64,000 nucleotides of DNA from Cucumis sativus (GCF_000004075.3 NC_026658.2:4216001-4280000), one strand, 5' to 3'. Positions 24,803 through 39,000 are shown, counted from the first letter of the stretch. The notes: generated by a model not told the origin, from the letters alone. Numbers and translations: made by a program.

Positions 24803-25300
24803 TCATAAGTATCTGAGTTCAGCTACCTGCATATTAGGACAGACAAAACACTTAAATTCGAATTGGAAGTCATAGACAACCTTTTGACATCAAATATCAA
24901 AGAAGCAGACAAAACAACTCCCCGAAAGATAAATTATTATAAAGTCGGAAACTTTTAAGAGAATTTAAAACCCAACAAAGTAGGAATCAAAATTCACATA
25001 CCCAACTCGTCGAATATTAAAGAATGACTCATAATTCACAAAGTGAAACAATTAGAAAAAATAATTCTTAAACGCTAAGATGGACCTGGGTAAAACTCCA
25101 TCATCTAGGAGATAGCAGTCAAGAAGAAAAGTAAACACTCCAGAGAAAAAAGAAAAACACCCAGTTATCGAAATTACATAAGATTGAGCAGAGCTCAACA
25201 ATAGCTTGCAAGTGAGATTCACAACATGCTCTAATAACAAGTCACCCAATTAAAAGGAACGGCGATGCGATTGGATTTCTCACTAACAAAGAAAACTTAC

Positions 25301-25640
25301 CAGGAACTTATGTCTGATCTATTCACAGTGCTGAAAACAAAACTTGCATTACCACGCAAGATGGGCGGATAACGTTCAACTTCGTTGATTATCAAAGAAA
25401 CCCATCATCGAACCGTAATCACTACTTTCAAAAGAACTGCCAACCAAATCGCTCGAATGGTTCCTTGATTGGAATGCCAAGTTTGATGTTCCTCACAAGA
25501 GTAGCTGGAGCTCTTCCACAGCGTTGGATTTCAGTGGGTATTAAGGGAGGTTGGTTCTGGGTTTAGAGAAAAATCGATGGGGGCAGATATTAATTGCGGG
25601 GCACCAAACTTGATCGACGGACAAAGAAGGAAGGGTTTAT
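25301..25640 (-). other. Predicted 5' UTR exon of the IF-2 gene
   Basis: On the minus strand a good donor (TTCCTG then GTAAGTTTTC) places an intron start at 25300, and an acceptor (ATATGCAG) ends at 24827, so the leader is likely spliced (intron 24827-25300). The non-coding exon would run back to a start near 25635, about 30 bases 3' of a TATA box. Confidence 0.45.
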
Positions 25641-25660
25641 CGATTTCCAAACCCCACTGA

Positions 25661-25669
25661 TTTATATAA
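25661..25669 (-). promoter_or_regulatory. TATA box of the IF-2 gene
   Basis: On the minus strand the sequence reads TTATATAAA, embedded in less AT-rich DNA. It stands at a suitable distance upstream of the predicted non-coding first exon. Confidence 0.5.
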
Positions 25670-25739
25670 CATCCAACCGACCGAATCGGTCCAACCGGTT
25701 CGATCATAGGCTTTCGTTCCAAAACTAGGGCAACAAGTT

Positions 25740-28700
25740 TTGTAAAGGTTTGATTCTCTACAAATTTATGAAGTTAGATTTTGAGGCTTTGTTTCATAGA
25801 GTTTAGAAGGTAACTTTCTTTGTCTGTGTTTCTAATGCAATTACTTTGTTTGTGTTTATAATGCAATTTGAATAACTTTTTTTTTGTGGAATTTCAAAGT
25901 CTTTTTTCGCTTTACTTTTTAGATGATGTCATGGTTTATTAAAGTTCGAGGACTTTGAGGTAACACGTTCATACATGTTTTGTAGTTTAGTTTGTATTTG
26001 GAGAGATATGTCATTTCATTATTAACAATAGCATTGGCATGGAAATCACAATTTAATTAAACTTTCAACACCAAAGTTTAACTATAGTTTATAACACTAA
26101 CTAACAATACAACGTGTATACATCTCATTTACAACATATACAAATCTAATAACATAATAAATTAAAATTCAGATTTCAAACTATCAAATTATTAAATACA
26201 AAAAATGTTAACAATCCAAATATTTAACTTACCACAGAAGTTAGATAACAGTAATTCCGTATTCCACAACGCAACGAGTTGTAAAGAATCCAAATACTGC
26301 ATGGTGTTAAGAAAGTCAGAGACAAAATAAGGTAGGCTTGCCGGAGTGCGATTGTGCAGATAGGCCTGAGCTGCGTGGAATGCTAAGGGAACGGAAGTGC
26401 GAAGGAGAGGACGGACTGCAATTGCGAAAGAAACGGATAGTGCGAAGGCTGGAACGTTCGCCGGAATGTGAAGGCCGAAAGTGCGACCTCCGGATTGCGG
26501 TCTGAACGTCGAACCGATTGCAAACGCGGAAGGGGTTGAGTGCGAGAAGTCTGTGTTAGGGAAAAATGAAAATGACACGTGTTATTTAGGTTATATATAT
26601 CCCTAAAACAATTTAGATATATATTTATATAATTCGCAACTCGGTAACCGATTTTTTTTTTCAATTCTTTAATCCAATCCAACCTCACGGTTTGGGTTGG
26701 TTGGATTAATCGTCATCGGTTTTTTTTTTTTTTTGACACCCTTACACACATATGTAGAGATATACATGTATATGTATAATTTATTACTTTTTAATACATT
26801 TATTTATTTATTCATAAGCTACTATTTTGTTAATTTTTTTAGTTTCATTTTATAATTAAATTGACTTTAACTATTTTAGTAAATTTACAGTAAATAAACG
26901 CTAAAATGTTTTTTACTATTCATTTAAATTTAAATTTTCAAATATTTTAATTTTAATAATAATAATAATTTTTTTAAAAGAATTCTCCATAACAGAAAGT
27001 CATTAAATCTTATTCAATATTTTATAAATATTGTAGGACTTATATCTTCATAAAAATAAAAATAAAAATATAAAGAATTTAAGGGTTTATGTTTGCATAC
27101 AAAAAATATATATATATATGTTGGTATAAATGATAAATGAAAAACCAATTTAATTAAAAATTACACATATTTTAACTAAAAAATAATTAATACGAACAAA
27201 TGTATACTAAGGTGACTGTTGGAGCATGTCATTGGGTCATTGCTCGAGTTATTGGACGTGGGAGGACGTGGGAGGAGGTGGGCCATTCGAGCATGTTGGG
27301 GTTGGCAAAGTTAGCCATAGCTTGTACTTGTAGTTAGAGAGTAGAGTCATTCAAATTTTCGTAGAGATGGGAGAAAATGAAAGATGAGTTATTATTGTAT
27401 ACATTTAAATAAATAACACTTTTAAAATTAGTGGAGTTGAGTTACATTAACACTCACTTGTAAAGTTAGTGAATCAAACGTTGAGTTAAGTTTAAAAAAA
27501 ATCAACTAAAGTTAATATCTTAGACATCCCTCGAGTGTAGGGCAAGATGTAGCTTTTTACAAGGTAAGTAGGTTAGCAATGCAAATGAATTAGATATGTA
27601 AACTAGATATAAGATATAACCCTAACTTTTAATAGATTAAAAATCTCACTGGTCCTAAAAAAATATCGTAGTTACGCATATAAAATAATAAAACAATTTT
27701 ACAACCGAGTGTGTTTGGAACATCCTTTTAAAATGATTAAATTAAAAAATATATTTTAAAAAAATTATGCGTTCGACAACCGTTTTGAAAGGACAAATAA
27801 AACTAGTTTATAAAATAAGTTGGTTTATGATAAATGTAAAATCAACGGTTAGAAAAATGGTTTTTAGGTGTTTGATAGTTAATATCTTATAATTTGTATG
27901 AAAAACTCCGATCACCATCTTGAAAGACTATCATTGACCAACCTCAACCCCCATCCACCATCTTTGAAGTCCAATGACGAAGTTATTAACATTTCTAGTG
28001 AATAACAAACTACTTTTAAATAAAAGCAATATTGAAACAGAGTTGTCAAACACGTGTTTTTTAACGAACTTTTATAATTATAAAAAAGCTAAACAAAAAT
28101 GCATTCTTTTAAAAACAAATTTCTTAAATGGTCTTCCTTTATAATTAGATTCAACACGTATATAACATGTTTTTTTTTAAATTGTAAATATATCAAAGTT
28201 GGTATAAACTATTTGAAAAAAAATGTTTCAATATACTTAATTATTAATAATTAATAAATTGTTATCCATTAATTTTTTTTTTTTTGAAAAACTATGGGAC
28301 GCGGAATGAAGGCCTTTTTGTTTTTCATTTAAAACCATTGATAGAGAAGATTGAATTGAACCTCACAACCTCACAAATATATATATATATATATGATTCA
28401 ACCCCTCAAATTTTCCAACAGGGCTGACCTTATGAAACACAAATTAAAAATAAAAATGTGAATTTTAAAAACCTATGAAGAAAAGAATACATTCAATTCC
28501 GGCTGACCTTATAAAGGACAATGATTTTTAGTATATGTTAAATATTGATATGCATAAAAATTCATCCATTTCAGCGTCAGGGCTTTTAATAGTTTCAAAC
28601 AATTTATAGGAAAGAAGAAAAGTTCTTACAAAAACATTTAAAATTAATTACGTAGGATGAGAATGACAAAGGGGTTAGAGCAAAAGTTTGATTATATTAA

Positions 28701-28890
28701 TTAAATATCGTTAAAGGTCGTTAATTCAGGTATTAGGAATCAAATTTGAAGAAGGCGTTTTTTTTTCCTTCATAATTTTTTATATTTTTTTTTATCTTTT
28801 TTTGTGGCAGCCACTACAGTTTGAAAATCGAAATTCAAAGGCCATGGCTGAAATCCAGCAAAAGTAATGGCGGCTAGCTTCACCCTCTTG
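25740..28890. other. Intergenic region between divergent IF-2 and epimerase genes
   Basis: AT-rich spacer with no supported gene. It includes a GC-richer patch at 26270-26580 whose open frames are low-complexity, and a probable hAT-type element end near 26,745, listed separately. Short AT microsatellites occur near 27105 and 28380. Confidence 0.5.
26600..26748 (+). mobile_element. Probable terminal part of a hAT-type element
   Basis: The tract has the style common at plant non-autonomous hAT ends: GGTTTGGGTTGGTTGGATTAA, then a run of 16 T and TTGACACCCTTA. The matching opposite end (a TAAGGGTGTCAA-like sequence) was not found within about 1.5 kb upstream, so this is either a truncated element or a chance resemblance. 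Confidence 0.3.
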
Positions 28891-28901
28891 CTTCCTTTGC
28901 G

Positions 28902-29607
28902 TAATTATATATTTATCGACTCTAATCTGCAAGTGGGTATTTGTTTATTTCAGTCAATCGCGATTCTCGATACTTCCTATTCATCGCCCTCTTAGGAGGA
29001 AGATGATGAAGAACTGAACTGTTCAACTTGACCCTTTTGATTTTTCTTCTCTTTTTTACAAAATTGGGCGGTCGTAACGAATGGAGATTTGTCTTCCTTT
29101 CTGTTGGGGTTCGGGATTTCTTTTGTCTTTGATCAACATCGATTCTTTCCTCCATTAATGGTTTTTGACCTCCAAACTGACACTGTTAATAACTTTATCA
29201 GTTCTTCAGTTTCCTTTTTTCGTATTTTGGGCTTCTTTTGGTGGGGTTTGGGTTCTTTTGATTCTGATATGCTTTATGTTTAAAGGGTTTGAATATTTTT
29301 TCTTTCTTTTGTCGGTGGATTTTGGAAAATTCGTGGTATCAGAAACTTTCTGGTGAGTGGAAATTTTAGGGGGGGTTTGTTGTAATAGTGGGTGGGTGAG
29401 CCTTTTTGGTTTGAATTCACGGGAGAAATGGTTTGTCACGAGAAAGTGTGTTGAAGCCTAGAGGGTAAAGCTTAAATTTCTCAACTGCTTTTGAGAGATT
29501 GCAAATTTTGTGTTCATCCTCTTAGTTTTTCAATTAGATAGCTGTTCTTCAGCATTTGAAAAATTGTTCAAACTTCTCCTACCAGAGAAGGGAAAAGGGG
29601 AGAAAAC

Positions 29608-29645
<38 letters not shown>

Positions 29646-29688
29646 CTATTTGTTTTTCCTTTATTAATTTCCTCGTTGTGTTTTTGAA
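28902..29688 (+). promoter_or_regulatory. Promoter and leader of the epimerase gene
   Basis: An ATTATATATTTAT TATA-like element at about 28902-28914 precedes a less AT-rich transcribed-looking stretch. A (GA)15 run at 29613-29642 lies 46 bases 5' of the start codon. A donor-like GGTGAGTGG at 29350 could mark a leader intron, but this was not resolved. Confidence 0.4.
29613..29642. repeat. (GA)15 microsatellite in a gene leader
   Basis: Uninterrupted GA dinucleotides just upstream of the epimerase ATG. Plant GAGA tracts in leaders are often bound by BBR/BPC factors, a possible but untested role here. Confidence 0.85.
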
Positions 29689-32600
29689 ATGGATCGTTCT
29701 GGGGAAGCCAGTAACCAGAAACCAGCAGTTGAAGTTGCCAAAGACAAGAATGGTGTGGAACAAGTGCTGCTTCGGAACTCTCGAGGAGCTTCAGCAAGGG
29801 TATATCACATCCCCTTTCTTCATTCATACAATACAACATCGCATTCTATGTTCAATTATAAATTTAATATTGTATTTGGACCATTTCATCTATTTAGTCC
29901 TTAATGATTAGGAAGTTTTGATTATGTTACTAAACTTTGTATAGGTTTCATTTAATCAATATCGTTAAGGTTATTGATGAAACACAATTGTAGCATGACC
30001 ATTATCTAAATTATGACTAAGTTGCTGTGATGTGGTATATAGTAACAGATCGGCTTTCTGATTCTATGTATATGATTGGGATGTTATTTACATGGCCTCT
30101 TTATGATGTTGGGAATTTGAAAGACATACTTTTCCCTTTTTTTTTATCAAGGCAAAATGGTATCCCTTGAAACCTTCACATTAGATCATCAAGTGTAATG
30201 TAGGGCATCCAATGAAATTAATCAGATCATAATCATGTAGATCCTGTTTGATAACCATTTGATATTTTATCTTTGGTTTTTTAAAATTAAGCTTATAGAC
30301 ATTAGTTCTACCTTTTGGTTTCTTTGATTGTTACCTACGTTTTAGAAAACAAAGTTGAGTTTTGAAATCCAAAAAAAAAATAGTTTTCAAATACTTGTTT
30401 TTGTTAGAATCTGACTAAGAAGAATGTGGTATGATGAAAAGCAGGGTAAAGAAGTAGTAAGAAAATAAACATAATTTTCAAAAAAATCAAAACTAAAAAT
30501 AAAATTGTTATCAAATAGGATGAAATTCTTTAATTTTGTATGGTAATGTTTTTGTTTCTTGTTATCTAAAATTATACTCAATCATATACTCTGAGAGTTT
30601 AAAAAACCTTTTTAAATCATACATGAATTTCACGAAGGGGTAGTTTTTAGAAACTTGATTTTGGTTTTGAAACTTGGCTAATATCTTTTGCAATCTGAAA
30701 AATTAAATAAAAGAGACGTAGGTAGTACTAGTATAATCTAATCTGTAAATTTCATTTTTTTTTAATTTAAGAAAACCCCAGAAAGTAAATTACAACATCA
30801 CTACCACACAAAATATTAGACGTAATAACTGTTCTTCTTCTTGACGTTTCTCTTTTGTTGTATCAACAATCCAGGTTAGCTTGCATGGAGGCCAAGTTCT
30901 GTCTTGGAAAACGGAAAAAGGTGAAGAATTATTGTTTACCAGTTCTAAGGTAATCTCATCTTCTAGTTATTCAATTAGCCAAAGCTAAAGCAGAAACAAA
31001 AGCGCCTTTAGAATACTACTCTACTCTTTGTAGAACTATTCTCTGTTTATCAAAACAAGAGTTTGAAGTGTATTGGTAAAATGCAAATGATAGTTTTGAA
31101 GCATAAGATAGCATAAGTTGTATGTTCATCTCCATTTCTTGTTTCAGTGTCAATTGTTTATCTGCTCAGGTTTCATTTGATGTCTTAGATTAACCATTTT
31201 GGATTTTCCTAATTATTCTGGTCCAGTCTCGATTCTCACAATTGCAAACATGAATTATGCAAAAAATGAATAAAAAATTAAACGCTCAACCATTTCCTTT
31301 CTTCTCCGCTGTAGGCAATTTTTAAGCCACCAAAAGCTGTGAGAGGAGGAATTCCAATTTGTTTTCCGCAGGTGTGTAGTGCTTATCTATGAAGATAATT
31401 CTCTGCCGTCATATGTTTCATATGACCTAATGTAACCAGTTTTGGAGATTTGTTTTTGGTGCTGTTTGTGGCGTTTGTATATTGATTTGTTTCGTTATGT
31501 ATCTAGTTTGGGGCTCGTGGAAACCTTGAGCAGCATGGGTTTGCTCGTAACAAGATTTGGAAAATCGATGATAATCCTCCTCCTCTTAATCGAGGTGAAA
31601 TCAAGGACAAATCCTGCATCGATTTGCTTCTTAAACCTTCTGAAGATGATCTGAAAATATGGCCACATAGGTTAGAAATGAATTGATTGTCTTCTTCATC
31701 TTCTAACTAAAACGAAGGAAGCACAATACTATTATTCAAACTCAGAAACGTTCTAATTTTACATATACAGCTAGAAAGATGATCAATTCTGATTCTCAAC
31801 AATCTTTCAACCTATTATTCAGATTGTGAAGATAAAGAATTTCAATGTCTTCTTAGTTTAATTGATAACAACCCTTTTTTCCTCCCAACAGTTTTGAATT
31901 CAGACTGAAGGTCTGTTTGGCAGCAGATGGGAATCTCATATTAATATCACGAATTTGGAATATCAATTGCAAGCCTTTCAGTTTCTCAATTGCATTCCAC
32001 ACATACTTCTCCATTTCTGATATCAGGTATATATGATTTGCTTATAAAAGGAGGATAATCAAGGAATATACATACAATTGCAGTCGTTCCTTACAGTTTC
32101 TTTTTGTGCTTTGTTATCAAAGTGCATACTTTCATTGATGGTTTCTGCAATTTTTACTTTGCCTTCTGCCCTTTGACTATATACTATACTTACAGTGAAG
32201 TAAGAGTTGAGGGGCTTGAGGTTCTTGACTATCTCGACAACTTGCACGATAAACAACGTTTCACTGAACAAGGAGATGCCTTAACATTTGAATCCGAGGT
32301 AAAAGTTAATTACTGAAATTGTGCTGAAGTTCCATTCATATAAACTCCAGGTTGATATTGGTTGTATGACTTGTGTCACTGCCAAGTAGGGGTAGATTCA
32401 AAAGTCTTATCCTCATTAACTATTCTTTTGCCTGACAGATTGATCGAGTTTATCTTAGTTCTTCAGATCTCATCGCGGTGCTTGATCATGAACGAAAGCG
32501 CACTTTTGTTGTGAGAAGGGAAGGACTACCAGATGTTGGTAAATTATCAATCCCCTCTGATTTTAAGCATCCATGTGTAATTTAGAAAACTCAATGGACA

Positions 32601-33021
32601 ATCTACATAATAGCTCGACTTCATTCGTAAAGTGATCGAGAACCTACCTAATAGACAATAGTAGTGAATTCTGTTAATACAACTGCATCAGATAATGGTT
32701 TATTGTTAGTGTGAAGATGAAGGTACAAGTAATTGCCTTCAACCGGATCAGAACATACTAGAATGGAATTCGATTCACTTCCGTATGTTTAAAGATTACG
32801 AAGCGAAGCAGTGTCAGTGATAACGAAATGCCTGTTTGAATTTGGATGCAGTGGTGTGGAATCCATGGGAGAAGAAAGCAAAATCGATTGTGGATCTTGG
32901 GGATGAAGATTACAAACAGATGCTTTGTGTTGATGGAGCTGCAGTTGAGAAACCTATTACCTTGAAACCAGGTGAGGAATGGACTGGGCGCTTAGAACTA
33001 TCCGTTATCCCCTCAAGTTAA
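29689..33021 (+). CDS. Putative glucose-6-phosphate 1-epimerase (aldose-1-epimerase family)
   Basis: Expected to interconvert the alpha and beta anomers of glucose-6-phosphate in the cytosol. Eight exons: 29689-29799, 30875-30949, 31315-31371, 31507-31670, 31892-32026, 32196-32298, 32439-32538 and 32852-33021. All introns are GT-AG and the joined frame gives 304 residues, the normal size. Family motifs in order: SLHGGQVLSW (about 39-48), GGIPICFPQFG, QHGFAR (90-95, substrate phosphate/sugar region), AFHTYF with the probable catalytic His at 172, VVWNPWEKK, and CVDGAAVEKPITLKPGEEW near the end, which supplies the acidic partner region. There is no transit peptide: the protein starts MDRSGEAS. 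It resembles the Arabidopsis galactose mutarotase-like proteins (At3g61610, At4g23730 type). The first intron is the longest (about 1.07 kb). Confidence 0.93.
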
Positions 33022-36000
33022 TGACAATGGAATAACATGGTGGGGATTTCAGATAAAGCCATTGAAGTTTTATAAATGGGGTATATGGTAAAGTATTTTT
33101 GTGTTTTGTTCTAACCAAATTGTTGTTAAAGAGTAAATAACTGAACAATCATACTAGTTTGATTTGTTGTTGATAATAGATTCTCCTTTAATGAAAGTGG
33201 AGATGTTCTTTTATTAGCCTCCCTTCAGCTATATATTTTCATTGTATATCAAATATCAACTTCTTACTGTTTACATTTTTCTTCTATAACATATGGTCTG
33301 CTTGTATATTTATTTTCCTCTTTTCCTAAACACTAAAAACCTTCATATACATTACTCCCATCTATAACTAATTTAGACCATATCTTCGACAGTTCATATC
33401 TCCCTTATCCCAATTTTGTTGTACTACAGAAAATAAATTCATAAATTGTACTTAATAAAATGTCCAGTTTTATAATTTCCATTTCTTTGCCCCAAGAGAA
33501 TTTTAATTTCATGATTACTATGTTTTGTAACTCATTTTGCTCTAGGAAATAGTTCACCTTTAAACACTATATATTGAATAAAGATAGCTATTTGAAGGCT
33601 ATTATTGTACTAATAAAGCAATTCAAACTCTCAATAAAATTTGAAACAAAAGATATTTTATTCTAAAAGATGTGTCGTCTTTAATAATCAAATATAGGAA
33701 AAAAAAAAAACAGCTTTTAAATTATAAAATTCAAAATATATCTTAACTTATCTCTTAGAATTACAAAATTAATAAGCTCTAATTCCCAAAACGACCCCTC
33801 CTAGTGCCTAAAAAGAACTAACAATATACCCTATCAAAACCCTTCTAAGTCAAATGGATTCTCATCATATTCTTCCTAATTTCAAATCTCATTCAATCAA
33901 ATAAAACTATTCATTAAAGTTTAGAAACAAAAATGTTTTTTACCCTAAAATTAAAGAAAAAAACTATTTGATGAAGTGTTCCTCCCAGAGATGTGTTGGA
34001 ATATTTTTTATTGTGATTAATTTAATAAATAAGTTATGGATAACGAAAAATAATAATGTGGTTGAGAACTGTTTTTAAAATTAATTTTGAAAAAAAAAAC
34101 AAATGGGCTTTTAAGTATAAAACCATATCTCATAAAAATAAAATTTAAACATTTAATGGTTAATCTCTTTCTATCAAAAATTTCAACCAATAACCAACCT
34201 CGCAATTTCTAATAATTTAAAAATAATAAAAATATTTTTAATATATAATAAACCTTTTTTCTTTAGTTTATAAACACTACAAAAATAATGTACAAATTAA
34301 ATTTTTGTTGATTTGTTTGCATGTTTCTTACTTCTACGAAAATAATTTTTTCTAAAAACAATAATCTAAAGATAAAAATATTAATACATTCATTTCTCAA
34401 TTTAATGATAATAGTTGACTTTTTTCTCATAAAACAAAAATACGATTCATTAACCTTTTTTTTTTTCTTTCTCATGTTTTATTCTTAAAGTTAAAACCAT
34501 ACTTTTGAAAACTAAGCCTAAGTTTAAAAGGAAAACATGTTTTTAAACGTTAATTACTTTTAAAAAGCTTTAATTCTTCTAATTTATTCATCAATTTAAT
34601 ATTTAATTCTGTCTAAGAATATTAAAATATGATGCTTTGGTTACTTTAAGGGATGTCAAATCTTGAGCTTTTGTTATAACTATGTTTGTCTTGACTATCC
34701 TATGACATACATACATTTTGTTTCTCAAACAATTATTTAAATATTTGTAGTCAAAATATGAATAGTTTGAATTATATCAATTTAAACTTTAGTTAGTGTA
34801 TGGATATAAATCATTCTATGAATTTCATTCAATTAACATTACGATGAAACTTATCAGTAGAGAAGTTTCTGAATTTTGGTAATTATGTGATTCGATACAT
34901 ATGAAGCTTTAAGTCCCAAAAATGTTAAATTAAGATAAAGAAAAGAGTAAAAAGGGAAAAGTGGGGGGAAATGGGTCACGTGGTGAGAGAGGTGAAGAGT
35001 AGGAATATTGCGTACTCGAAAGGCGTGAAGGGACACTCCGTAGTCCATCCACCCCCTCCGCTTGGCTCATTAAAGCAAACCCTGTGTTCAAAGGAACCCA
35101 AGTGGCCTGCACCTGGACCCACCCTGATTCTACCCCTTGTAACTCCTCCTAATTTTTCTTTTTAATTAACCTTTTCACAAAGAAGCCAAACTAAAATTAG
35201 TGTCATCTCCACATTTCCAAATACATATTTTTAGAGCCTTTACACAAATACTTGTAATTAAAAACAAAAACGCTATTATCTAAATCTCCCATTGCACCGT
35301 TGAAAGAATGTCTCCTGATGCAACAATTGGTAAGTCAGCAGATAGATATTGACAAATTTTCTTTTAAAACCAACAAGAACACAATATAAACTAACTATGG
35401 CTAGCTATGAAAATATTAGCTTTAGAAAGAATAAATATTCTTTGCATCAGAGAAATGTAGACAGACACAATTAGAGAAAAATATCCACTAAATCTGCAAA
35501 ATAATATTATATAAATGGAAAGAGTATTTTTGTTGAAGATGTTGTTTGATGCTCCCAATGCTATTACCTATATCTTTGACATATTGTCAAACATAATGCT
35601 CAAACTTTGCCTTTAATAAAATTAGTCAACCAAAACAGCAACAATTAGTATTAGTTGAGTTATAATAATTTGCATTAGGAGTGGAGATTATTTTAATTTG
35701 AGTTACACTACAGTATGTATTTGAAGTTTAAACTATTTTTGTTTGAGAAGTAAATAGTGCAAACTTTCAGCAAAAACTGAAAAAAACAATAAGTATAAAG
35801 TAGTAAATATTGTAGCAAATGAGAATTTTGAAATAGTGTTGACGATAGCTAATTGAAAACTACAAAAATAACATATATGCTATAGTAAGATATGCCTGTT
35901 TAATGAGTGTTATACATCTAAATATCCACTTGAATTGGGCAGATTTGGGTGTTTAATCATACTTTCTTATTGATTTACATTTTTTTAAAAATGTAAAATA

Positions 36001-39000
36001 TATATATGAAAAATAACCAATTTTACTATTTAAACATTGATCATAGGCAGCATTCCAATTCATTTGAATCTTGTTATGTGAAATAGAGATGAGGACAAAG
36101 AAGTTCCTTTAATTTTTTTTGGGTTTATTAAATGAATAATTTGTGATATCTTTTTCGTATAAAAACTATATTTGTTTGAATTAGAGTGTTAAAATGTGTC
36201 CTTTGTAGGGTTGAAATTGAAAAATTGAAAATAGGGTGTCTCTGCCTATCCTTAACTTTATTCCATCAATTCTAACGTTATATATTATTTGTTTGTAAGA
36301 TGGAAGACTTTCTTTTTTCTGTTACATGCAACTAAATGCCTTTAAAAGTGAACATTTCTTCAAATAAATAGAATAAAGCTGGAGACTTGGAATTTGTGTA
36401 CATTTCTTTTAAATTACATAAACAAGTAGAGTACATCTTCCATTTATTACTTTAGTTGACTAATAATCTAAACCTACCCCAATAATGTTACTAAATCAAC
36501 CAATACAAAATATAGAAAACAAGGTCACTACGTGGCTTAGTTACGTCCACATAGCAAACGAAGGATGTTATTATTATTATAGAGAATGTTTTCTTATGGT
36601 ACAAATGAGGTTGTTAGGTTTAATTCAAGAGTTTATGTATTGCACTTGTCTAGACCCGTACTTGGTTGTTTATAGCGTTAGACAACAAATTTAAGGCATT
36701 TTCACAACCAAGACAAAGATTTGTCGGCCAATACGATAAATCAAGGTTGATGATGTCACGTTCATTCAATGACCACTCATAGCTTTAGAAGATTGTTTTC
36801 GATAGAGGATTGGTTGAAACCTATCAAGGAGCTTAGAGGTAGCTCAGATGACTCATAAGGAAGCTTAGAGATATAAAATCAGACGACTAAGGGAGCTTTG
36901 AAACCTATGTAAAACTTGTGTATATATAATAGTACTAGTAGTGTTTAGTAGTGCCATGGAGGACCTCATACATAGTAGCTAGTCCTATGAAGATCCTGTC
37001 GGTGCTTACTACTTAGCAGCACGAAGAAGGTTCTAACAATACCACATGAAGGGCCATGCAACAGTATTAAGAAGATCTTCACAGTACCAAATGTAGGATC
37101 CATGTGGTAGTACCTAGCATTACCATTGACATCTTCACTAGGCTAAATGGCAAAGGTCCAACTCCACAATAATGAACAATTCACAAAAGAAATAGTCAAA
37201 AGCCGAACAACACTAACTACCACTTCGAGTAGTGGTATTATAACCTTCCAAAACATTAAGAACTTGGTAGTTTTACAAATTAAAGAGTGGTCATTATAAG
37301 CGTAATCAATCGTTAGCCCAACTAAATTAACATAAACAATCAAAATCATTCATAAAAAATACACCAAAAAAACACATTTTGCTATCAAAACTCACCATGT
37401 AATTCTTTACCAACTCAATCGTTCCGAGTTCTCAACTAACTTGAAACCACGTAGATATTCAATTTCTCCCCATCATGCACAACACTCTGGTTATCCTTTA
37501 CCAAATTACAAATTTACATTTACTTTTTCTTTGGAGAAGAAAAAGAAAAAAACAAAAATGGGTAATACAGAATCCACCATTTTTTAACTAATAAAGACTC
37601 TCTCCTAAGTAGTGAAGTGATTGTTTATAGGAAAACGTGCAAAATTGAGTAGTTTGAATAACCTCATTAATTAAGAGGAAACTAATCAAAATTATAATTA
37701 ATACTATTGTGAAGAAACTGATAAGAGTTAAGTTATATTTTTTCCCTCTACATTTTGTGGCTCAATGTTTATGGCAATACTTGGGAAACTATGCCAATAT
37801 TGACTTATGCCTCCAAACATAATAAAACTAAAAAACAAAAAACAAAACCCCACAAATTCTCACAATCCCAATAAATAAGAAAAAGAAAAGAAAGAAATGA
37901 TAAGAAATAAGAAGAAATTTGTTGGAAGGCAAAGAAGACAAAAAGTAAATTTTCTTGTACTTTGTGTCCAATATTAATTATCATGTAAGAAACGATTTTG
38001 TCGAATCCCATGTTCTCGTTTCTTTGTTTTTTCTTTATATTATAGTGTTTGTATTTCACAACTTGCCCTCCAAAACCCACTCTCATACAAACCTACTCTT
38101 TCCCTCATTTACTTCTCTCTTTCTTATAAATCTAACACTTTCTCCTTCTATATTTCTTAGCTGGCTTCCATTCTTATTTCCCTCTTCTTCTTTGTCCTTT
38201 TTTTGCCTCTTCTTTTGCAACTTGCCTTCTTTAGTTCTATGTTTTATGTTAATTTAATATATGCTCTTCTTTGTTTATCATAATAACATACAATCTGATT
38301 GTTACTTCATACCCTAAATTTATCCTTGATATTGAAAACGAATGAATTCAAACCATTTTAATATTTTTAAACTTTATAAGACTTGGTTAAGTTTATTATC
38401 TAAATGAAGAATGTGCTAGTTAAATACTTGTTTTGCATTCAAGAAATAGACACAAGTAGAGTTACTAAATACTAGCTAGACTCCAAATTAACCTATTAGA
38501 GTCTCATTTATATTGTCAATAGTTTAGGATTCAGTTTACCCTAGAGACAAAAATGGTCTCCTATTACAACTATAGATAAGATTTGGTTGAATAGTCTTTT
38601 TAGGAGAGAAAGTGCTATAGAACAAAATAGTTATGCTCCTGATATCTTTGTTCTTTCCTTATTATGGAGTCATACTCACAAATATACAGTACATGTTGCA
38701 TAATTCATAATACATGACTCCACATGTGAATCCTATTTTATGTTTTAACCTATCCAATCCAAGAGATCAAAAACCTAAAATGTATTGCCTAATTAAAAAC
38801 ACAAAGTAACATCTACAATGAGTACTTTATTTATTTAAATTGTAAAAATCGTCCCAAATATAATTGCAATCATAAAGCTTTTCAATAATAAGCTTGTAAG
38901 AGTGTTAAAATTGAACCCCGAATCGTAAAAATTAGATCCACAAATGATAAAAATTGAATTCTCAAACTTATATATTCATACAGTTTTCTAATTTGTTCAA

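Noticed and set aside
26192-26688. Two overlapping open frames of 101-128 codons on the minus strand
   Set aside because: Both are Ser/Phe/Leu-rich with no family signature, and they lie next to repeat-like sequence. No splice or promoter support.
37955-38257. 100-codon plus-strand frame
   Set aside because: Composed almost wholly of Phe, Leu and Ser from CT-rich DNA, as expected of a leader or simple sequence, not a protein.
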